NCBI GenBank assembly: GCA_036488085.1
Contig: DASXHZ010000092.1
Location: 29,736 to 93,735 of the forward strand
DNA length: 64,000 bases
Source of the DNA: DASXHZ01 sp036488085
GTDB lineage: Bacteria; Acidobacteriota; Thermoanaerobaculia; Gp7-AA8
Direction: 5' to 3'
Shown: one piece after another, positions 58,392-64,000 of the stretch
Layout: each line of letters opens with the position of its first letter
Numbering within the stretch: position 1 is the stretch's first letter
Notes under the pieces: model-generated
What the model saw: only the letters and a program-made list of their open reading frames with translations
What the model was told of the DNA's origin: nothing
Databases searched by the model: none
Translations under genes and position numbers: made by a program

Positions 58392-59527
58392 GCGGTGAGT
58401 TTGCGCTCCTCGATGATGCGGTCGAGCTCCTCGCGGACCCGCCCGAGGATCTCGTCGTAGGTGAACTGGCCGAGGGTCTGCTCGCCGCGCTTGAGGTTCA
58501 CGAAGCTCGGCGCGCACCACATGCCGAGGTCGGCGTCGTCGGTCTCGCCCGGTCCGTTCACGCGGCATCCCATGACGGCAATCGTAATGTCATGGTCCTT
58601 CGCATACGCCGTCATTTCTTTGACGTTCTGTGCCAAGTCGATGAACGCTTCGTTCTCGACGCGCGAGCACGACGGGCAACTGATGATGTTCATCCCGCTT
58701 TGCTCGAAGCGCGGGACGGAGCGGAAGCGGCCGGAGGCGATGTCGTCGAGGATCTGCCGGCCGACGATGATCTCGTCGCCCTTCTTCTCGAACGGAAGCG
58801 TTAACGAAACGCGGATCGTGTCGCCGATGCCGCGCGTGATGAGCTGCTCGAAGGCGACGCGGGTCTTGATGATGCCGTCGGGCGGCATCCCCGCCTCGGT
58901 CACGCCGAGATGGAGCGGCACGTCTGGGCGCGCCTCGGCGAAGCGGATGTTCGCGTCGATGACCTTGTTCGGGTCGGAGTCTTTGATCGAGACGCAGTAC
59001 TGGTCGAAGCCAAGATCGTCGAGCATCGCGCAGTGCTCGAGCGCAGAGTCGAGCATCGGCGTGATGGAGTCGTCCTTCGGGTACTTCGCGATCTTCTCGG
59101 GATCGACCGAGCCGGCGTTGACGCCGATCCGCATGGCGCAGCCGTGGTCGCGCGCGATGCCGACCAGGTACGCAACCTTGTCGCGCACCGGCTTCTCGCG
59201 CTCCAGGTGGTAGAGGTGCCCGGGGTTGTAACGGATCTTCTGGACGTACGGCGCGACCTTCTCGGCGAGGCGGTAGTTCTCCTGGAGGTCGATCGAGAGG
59301 TTGGCGTGGGGGCGGGCGGCACGGATCTCGGCGAGCGCGGCGACGTCTTTCGGGTTGTCGACGGCGATGCGGATGACGTCGGCGCCGGCGGCTTCGAGCA
59401 ACTCCACCTGGCGGATGGTCGCCGGGATGTCCTGCGTACGGGTGGCGGCCATCGACTGGACGGCGATCGGGTGGTCGCCGCCGATCGTCACGTTTCCGAT
59501 GCGAATCTCACGGGTGGAGCGCTTCAC
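58388..59527 (-). CDS. ispG: 4-hydroxy-3-methylbut-2-enyl diphosphate synthase
   Basis: A 379-aa GcpE/IspG enzyme of the MEP isoprenoid route, converting cyclic MEcPP to HMBPP with a 4Fe-4S cluster. The TIM-barrel part has GGDHPIAVQSMAATRTQDIP and RIGVNAGSVD. The cluster-binding Cys lie in IISCPSCSRVENE and IAVMGCRVNGPGETDDADLG. I use GTG 59527, just before KRSTREIRIGNVTIGG, because the 27 residues gained from GTG 59608 are encoded by a palindromic repeat and look unlike the family. It is coupled to lspA. Confidence 0.95.
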   Translation of the reverse strand: MKRSTREIRIGNVTIGGDHPIAVQSMAATRTQDIPATIRQVELLEAAGADVIRIAVDNPKDVAALAEIRAARPHANLSIDLQENYRLAEKVAPYVQKIRYNPGHLYHLEREKPVRDKVAYLVGIARDHGCAMRIGVNAGSVDPEKIAKYPKDDSITPMLDSALEHCAMLDDLGFDQYCVSIKDSDPNKVIDANIRFAEARPDVPLHLGVTEAGMPPDGIIKTRVAFEQLITRGIGDTIRVSLTLPFEKKGDEIIVGRQILDDIASGRFRSVPRFEQSGMNIISCPSCSRVENEAFIDLAQNVKEMTAYAKDHDITIAVMGCRVNGPGETDDADLGMWCAPSFVNLKRGEQTLGQFTYDEILGRVREELDRIIEERKLTA

Positions 59528-59547
59528 GGGCGGTGGTAACGCGGCGG

Positions 59548-59593
59548 TGGGGCAGGGGCTTCCAACGGCGGATGTAAGCGGTTTCCGAACCGC
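59548..59593. repeat. Palindromic repeat upstream of ispG
   Basis: GGGGCAGGGGCTTCCAACGG leads to GCGGTT-TCCG-AACCGC, a hairpin with 6-bp stem. The style recalls the element at 7670-7736 (GCAGGGCTTCCAGCC). It lies where an ispG promoter or ribosome site would be expected and may be read as extra N-terminal codons by automatic start choice. Confidence 0.6.
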
Positions 59594-59667
59594 CTGGTCG
59601 GTCGGCACTTTCCTATTGCGGTAATTCGTTCCGTCGATTACGCTCCGTCTGCCCCATTCCAGCCCGG

Positions 59668-59673
59668 TACAAT
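59668..59673 (+). promoter_or_regulatory. Putative -10 element (TACAAT) for the giant repeat protein
   Basis: TACAAT lies 12 bases before the GTG at 59686, and GGAGG (59676-59680) lies between them. If TACAAT is used, the transcript would begin at the end of the Shine-Dalgarno. Either the promoter is elsewhere or translation does not depend on GGAGG. Confidence 0.35.
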
Positions 59674-59685
59674 TTGGAGGTCTCA

Positions 59686-62600
59686 GTGCATCGTCAGGTC
59701 GCCGTCGCGACGGCTCTCGTCTGCCTCGTTACCCCTCTGTTTTCAGCGATCTACGCGCAAAGTTGTCCGCCGCCGTCGCCGCCTCCGATCACGCTGCAGA
59801 ACGCGGAGATCTGCGCCGGAGCGCAGGACTCAGCGTCCACGACGCCGGGTATGGCCAGCTACGTGTGGGGGGGCACTCACACTGCCAACCTCTCGAGCGA
59901 CACGAATGGCAACGTCACTTTCACGTCCGACGGATCGGGTGACGTCGTGCTGTCGGTCACGGTGACCGACGCGAACGGCTGCCCGTCGACGAACAGCGTC
60001 ACGGTTCCTTTGCACTCCATCGACTCGCCGACGATCACGACCCTTGCGCAGATATGCCCGTCCGGCCCTGGTACAGACGCCAGCGTTTCGGACCCGGCCG
60101 GCGGCGGATCGTGGTTGAGCGCGCAGTGGGATGCGACGAACGGTTACTTCTACACGAACACGTATCCGTATCAGTCGAGCTCGACGACCGGCAGTTCGGT
60201 CCACGTTTATCCCGATGGCAGCGGCCAGCCGGTCACGCTGCATGTGCGCGTCACCGACAACCAGTACTGCATGGCCGACGCGACGACAACGATCGGTGTT
60301 CGCACGATTGCCCCGCCGGTCATCACGGCGCCGGCGCAGGTCTGTCCGTCAGGTACGGGCGGCGATTTGAGCGTCGCGGATCCTGCGGAAGGTGGGATGT
60401 GGTCGAACGTCCAGTGGGACGTCACGAACGCTTATTTCAGCGGAACGAGCTATCCGTATCAGCCGACACAGACGACTTACGGAAACGGCGTTCACTTCTA
60501 CCCCGATGGCTCGAACCAGCCGATCACGGTTCGTGTCCGTGTTACGGACGGCCAGTATTGCGGGAACGAGGCGACGACGACTATCGCGATGCGGTCGATT
60601 GCTCCCCCGGTGATCACCGCGCCGGCGCAGGTCTGCCCGTCTGGTACGGGCGGCGATCTGAGCGTCGCCACTCCCGCAGAGGGTGGACAGTGGTCGAACG
60701 TCCAGTGGGACGTCACGAACGCTTATTTCAGCGGAACGAGCTATCCGTATCAGCCGACACAGACGACTTACGGAAACGGCGTTCACTTCTACCCTGACGG
60801 CTCGAACCAGCCGATCACGGTTCGTGTTCGTGTTTCAGACGACCAGTATTGCGGGAGCGAGGCGACGACGACGGTCGCGATGGCAACGCTCGCCCCGCCG
60901 GACATTCATCTCAACATGCCGGATATCTGTCCGGCGGGCGCGTACAACTCCGCTTCGATCGACGACCCGCCCACGGGGTCGTGGATGAACATCACGTGGT
61001 CTGTCGATCACGGCACGATTTCGAGCGGGCCGAACAACAACTACATGTACTTCAACGCCGATAGCAGCGGGATCGCGCCGGTCGTGCACGTGACGGTGCA
61101 GGACGATCGCGGCTGTATGGCGTCCAGCCAAGCCACGGTGTCCATCCGCACGATCCCGGCGCCCGAGATTCATCTCAACATGCCGGATATCTGTCCGGCG
61201 GGCGCCTACAACTACGCGTCGATCGACAACCCGCCCACGGGATCGTGGATGAACATCGAGTGGTCTGTCGATCACGGCACGATTTCGAATGGGCCGAACA
61301 ACAATTACATCTACTTCAACGCCGATAGCAGCGGGATCCCCCCGGTCGTCCATGTAACGGTGCGGGACGACAGAGGCTGCTCTGCGACGAACAGCGCGAC
61401 GCTGTCGCTCCGCACGATCGCTGCGCCCGAGATTCATCTCAGCATGCCGGATATCTGCCCGGCCGGTACCTACAACTACGCGTCGATCGACAACCCGCCC
61501 ACGGGGTCGTGGATGAACATCACGTGGTCTGTCGATCACGGCACGATTTCGAATGGGCCGAACAACAATTACATCTACTTCAACGCCGATAGCAGCGGGA
61601 TCGCGCCGGTCGTGCACGTGACGGTTCAGGACGATCGCGGGTGTATGGCGTCCAATCAAGCCACGGTGTCCATCCGCACGATCGCTGCGCCCCAGATTCA
61701 TCTCAACATGCCGGATATCTGTCCGGCGGGCACCTACAACTACGCGTCGATCGACAATCCGCCCGCGGGGTCGTGGATGAACATCGCGTGGTCTGTCGAT
61801 CACGGCACGATTTCGAACGGGCCGAACAACGATTACATCTACTTCAACGCCGATAGCAGCGGGATCGCGCCGGTCGTGCACGTGACGGTTCAGGACGATC
61901 GCGGGTGTATGGCGTCCAGCCAAGCCACGGTGTCCATCCGCACGATCGCTGCGCCCCAGATTCATCTCAACATGCCGGATATCTGCCCGGCGGGCACCTA
62001 CAACTACGCGTCGATCGACAACCCGCCCGCGGGGTCGTGGATGAACATCACGTGGTCTGTCGATCACGGCACGATTTCGAACGGGCCGAACGACAATTAC
62101 ATCTACTTCAACGCCGATAGCAGCGGGATCGCGCCGGTCGTGCACGTGACGGTTCAGGACGATCGCGGCTGTACGGCGTCAAATCAAGCGATGGTTGTGC
62201 TCCGTACGATCGCCGCACCCGACATTCACCTGCAGACACCCAACATCTGCCCGACGAACGGCTACAACCAGGCGTCGATCGACGGTCCGTCGTCTGGCTC
62301 GTGGATGAACATCACCTGGACGATCGAGCACGGCGCGATCACGAGCAGCGCGAACACGCAGAACGTCTACTTCGCCGGCGACGGCAGCGGCATCGCGCCG
62401 GTGCTGCACGTGACGGTGCAGGACGATCGCGGCTGCACGGCCGAAAATAGCGCGACGGTCGCCATCCGCACGATCGACAAGCCGGCCGTGACCACGGGTG
62501 GGCCGACCACTTTCTGCAACGGCGGAGAGGTCACCCTCACGGCGCCGTCGGGTTTCATGAGCTATCTCTGGTCGAACGGCCAGACGACGCAGTCGATCTT

Positions 62601-64000
62601 CGTCGGTGCGAGCGGCAGTTACACGGTCACCGTCACCGATGCCGGCGGCTGCAGCGCCACGAGCGACCTGACGGCCGTCACCGTCTTCGCGCTGCCAACT
62701 CCGACGATCAGCGCTTCCGGCCCGACCACGTTCTGTGCCGGCGGCAGCGTGACGCTGACGGCGTCGAGCGCTTCGAGCTATCTCTGGTCCAACGGCGCCA
62801 CGACGCAGGCGATCACAGTGAACGCCTCCGGCAACTACAGCGTGACGGTCACCGACCCGAACGGCTGCAGCGGAACCTCGGCTGCGACGAGCGTCGTCGT
62901 GAACTCGCTGGCAGCGCCAGTCATCACCTTCGACGTTCCCTCGTTCTGTCCCGAAACGAGCGTCGTTGCGACCGTTCCCGCGGGTTACGCATCGTATGCA
63001 TGGAGTGCGTCCGCGGGCCTTGAAAGGTCTGGTGAGACGACGAATACCTTCACGGTCGGCAAAGCGGGATCGACGGATCTGACCGTGTCGGTCACCGTTA
63101 CCGACTCGAATGGCTGTTCCGCGACTAGTTCCGCAATCATTTCTCCCAGAAACTTTCCTACACCAACTATCGGGCTTGATGCGACGCGCACTTGTTTGAA
63201 CGGCGTCGTGCACGCGACGGCGAGCGACGGTCCGTACAACGATTACCACTGGTCCGTGGACAACGCCACGATCATCAGCGGCGACGGCACATCGCAGATT
63301 ACGTTCTCGCCGACCGGACCTGGGTTGATCACGATCCATCTCGCCGCCTACGGCACGGATCGGTGCTTCGCATTTGCCGATGCGGTGTCTGTTACCGTCG
63401 ACGTGCCGGATACGACGATTACGGCGAGCGGTCCGACCACCTTCTGCGCAGGCGGCAGTGTGACGCTGACTGCTCCGAGCTACGCGACATACCTCTGGTC
63501 GAACGGCGCGACGACGCAGGCGATCACGGTGAACTCGTCCGGCAACTACAGCGTGACGGTCACCGACGCGAACGGCTGCAGCGGAACCTCGGCCGCGACA
63601 GGTGTGACAGTGAATCCCCTCCCGACTCCGGCCATCAGCTCTTCAGGCGCAACGACGTTCTGCGCCGGCGGCAACGTGACGCTGACCGCCTCTTCTGCGT
63701 CGAGCTACCTCTGGTCGACCGGCGCAACGACGCAGGCGATAGCGGTGAATGCGTCCGGCAACTACAGCGTCACCGTCACCGACGCGAACGGCTGCACCGC
63801 GAGCTCCGCGGCGACGGCTGTCACCGTCAACCCGCTCCCGGCGCCGGCGATCACCGCCTCCGGCCCGACGTCGTTCTGCACCGGCGGCTCCGTCACGCTC
63901 ACCGCGTCAGCGGCCGCCTCGTACGCGTGGTCCAACGGCGCGACGACGCAGTCGATCACCGTCAGTGCCAGCGGCAGCTACTCCGTCACCGTGACGGGGG
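59686..64000 (+). CDS. Giant repeat-rich secreted/surface protein (SprB-like and Ig-like repeats), 3' end outside window
   Basis: One frame stays open from GTG 59686 (GGAGG five bases upstream) to the window edge, at least 1438 codons. MHRQVAVATALVCLVTPLFS is a signal peptide. Then come three modules of about 97 residues (APAQVCPSGTGGDLSVA, GNGVHFYPDGSNQPITVRVR), the last two 291 bp apart and nearly identical, and six modules of exactly 88 residues (residues about 404-931; IHLNMPDICPAGTYNYASID, FNADSSGIAPVVHVTVQDDR). Many SprB/PKD-like repeats of about 70 residues follow (SGPTTFCAGGSVTLTASSAS, SYLWSNGATTQAITVNASGN, YSVTVTDANGC). Each module has a Cys pair. It is probably an adhesin or surface filament protein; the anchor is beyond the window. 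Confidence 0.88.
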   Translation, partial: MHRQVAVATALVCLVTPLFSAIYAQSCPPPSPPPITLQNAEICAGAQDSASTTPGMASYVWGGTHTANLSSDTNGNVTFTSDGSGDVVLSVTVTDANGCPSTNSVTVPLHSIDSPTITTLAQICPSGPGTDASVSDPAGGGSWLSAQWDATNGYFYTNTYPYQSSSTTGSSVHVYPDGSGQPVTLHVRVTDNQYCMADATTTIGVRTIAPPVITAPAQVCPSGTGGDLSVADPAEGGMWSNVQWDVTNAYFSGTSYPYQPTQTTYGNGVHFYPDGSNQPITVRVRVTDGQYCGNEATTTIAMRSIAPPVITAPAQVCPSGTGGDLSVATPAEGGQWSNVQWDVTNAYFSGTSYPYQPTQTTYGNGVHFYPDGSNQPITVRVRVSDDQYCGSEATTTVAMATLAPPDIHLNMPDICPAGAYNSASIDDPPTGSWMNITWSVDHGTISSGPNNNYMYFNADSSGIAPVVHVTVQDDRGCMASSQATVSIRTIPAPEIHLNMPDICPAGAYNYASIDNPPTGSWMNIEWSVDHGTISNGPNNNYIYFNADSSGIPPVVHVTVRDDRGCSATNSATLSLRTIAAPEIHLSMPDICPAGTYNYASIDNPPTGSWMNITWSVDHGTISNGPNNNYIYFNADSSGIAPVVHVTVQDDRGCMASNQATVSIRTIAAPQIHLNMPDICPAGTYNYASIDNPPAGSWMNIAWSVDHGTISNGPNNDYIYFNADSSGIAPVVHVTVQDDRGCMASSQATVSIRTIAAPQIHLNMPDICPAGTYNYASIDNPPAGSWMNITWSVDHGTISNGPNDNYIYFNADSSGIAPVVHVTVQDDRGCTASNQAMVVLRTIAAPDIHLQTPNICPTNGYNQASIDGPSSGSWMNITWTIEHGAITSSANTQNVYFAGDGSGIAPVLHVTVQDDRGCTAENSATVAIRTIDKPAVTTGGPTTFCNGGEVTLTAPSGFMSYLWSNGQTTQSIFVGASGSYTVTVTDAGGCSATSDLTAVTVFALPTPTISASGPTTFCAGGSVTLTASSASSYLWSNGATTQAITVNASGNYSVTVTDPNGCSGTSAATSVVVNSLAAPVITFDVPSFCPETSVVATVPAGYASYAWSASAGLERSGETTNTFTVGKAGSTDLTVSVTVTDSNGCSATSSAIISPRNFPTPTIGLDATRTCLNGVVHATASDGPYNDYHWSVDNATIISGDGTSQITFSPTGPGLITIHLAAYGTDRCFAFADAVSVTVDVPDTTITASGPTTFCAGGSVTLTAPSYATYLWSNGATTQAITVNSSGNYSVTVTDANGCSGTSAATGVTVNPLPTPAISSSGATTFCAGGNVTLTASSASSYLWSTGATTQAIAVNASGNYSVTVTDANGCTASSAATAVTVNPLPAPAITASGPTSFCTGGSVTLTASAAASYAWSNGATTQSITVSASGSYSVTVTG
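60895..62478 (+). repeat. Six in-phase 264-bp tandem repeats inside the giant surface-protein gene
   Basis: The motif ATTCA(T/C)CT recurs at 60904, 61168, 61432, 61696, 61960 and 62224, exactly 264 bases apart each time. Copies 2-5 are almost identical in DNA, including silent positions. Copies 1 and 6 differ more. This pattern points to recent unequal crossing-over or gene conversion in the middle copies. Confidence 0.95.

Noticed and set aside
60835..62145. Minus-strand 436-aa repetitive ORF (DRRDPAAIGVEVDVIVVRP repeats)
   Set aside because: It is the antisense shadow of the 264-bp repeats. The plus-strand frame has a signal peptide, a ribosome site and domain-like repeats and stays open well beyond.
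1..64000. tRNA, rRNA, riboswitch or prophage genes
   Set aside because: No cloverleaf, rRNA segment, integrase or phage structural gene was recognised by eye on either strand; a covariance-model search would be needed to exclude them.

Overview
The window is a GC-rich, gene-dense bacterial chromosome segment with diderm traits: outer-membrane barrel proteins, lipoproteins, a LolA-like protein, a MacA-type adaptor and a FecR protein. Gene content (CHASE2 kinase next to FecR, VPS10-like propeller proteins, amidohydrolases, SprB-type repeat adhesin, plastocyanin-like protein beside a GGDEF/EAL enzyme) suits Acidobacteriota or a relative. That placement is inference; no rRNA or tRNA gene was recognised here.

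Layout. 1-5 kb: end of a VPS10-like protein, then an overlapping CHASE2 kinase / NtrC-type regulator / FecR operon. 5-15 kb: ECF sigma factor, XRE regulator, esterase lipoprotein, phosphatase, amidase, murein transpeptidase-like protein, lipoprotein, barrel protein, and a cupredoxin plus GGDEF-EAL pair. 14.98-15.29 kb: a 15-unit 20/21-bp tandem array directly before speD. 15.3-22.4 kb: speD, a DUF4178 zinc-ribbon membrane protein, a 59-aa membrane protein, DUF350, a membrane-fused spermidine-synthase-like enzyme, a Tat-type FAD amine-oxidase-like protein and a convergent SPFH-GYF protein. I read this as a polyamine-linked membrane module and the most interesting block here.

22.5-35.6 kb: metallophosphoesterase, OsmC, radical SAM, then a long minus-strand run (frameshifted APC permease, GH10-like, patatin, ABC-F, DUF1697, LTA-synthase-like, sialidase-like and a membrane protein). 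35.7-40.2 kb: MacA-like adaptor with two FtsX/MacB-like permeases and no ATPase, then DinB. 40.2-48.4 kb: small proteins, OmpW-like barrel, and a LolA-like / VPS10-like / PqqB-like operon, then an S66 peptidase. 48.5-55.6 kb: a giant secreted nuclease, a RsbRD-domain histidine kinase with a truncated duplicate of its own 5' end, and a worn toxin-antitoxin pair. 55.7-64 kb: GntR regulator and amidohydrolase, lspA-ispG, and a huge repeat-rich surface protein that runs off the window.

Two general features recur. Many genes are coupled by 4-base ATGA/GTGA/TTGA overlaps. Many gaps, and at least two coding regions, hold short palindromic or heptamer-type repeats. Several transcription-unit starts carry a TANNNT hexamer 6-8 bases before the start codon with no clear Shine-Dalgarno, which suggests leaderless transcripts.
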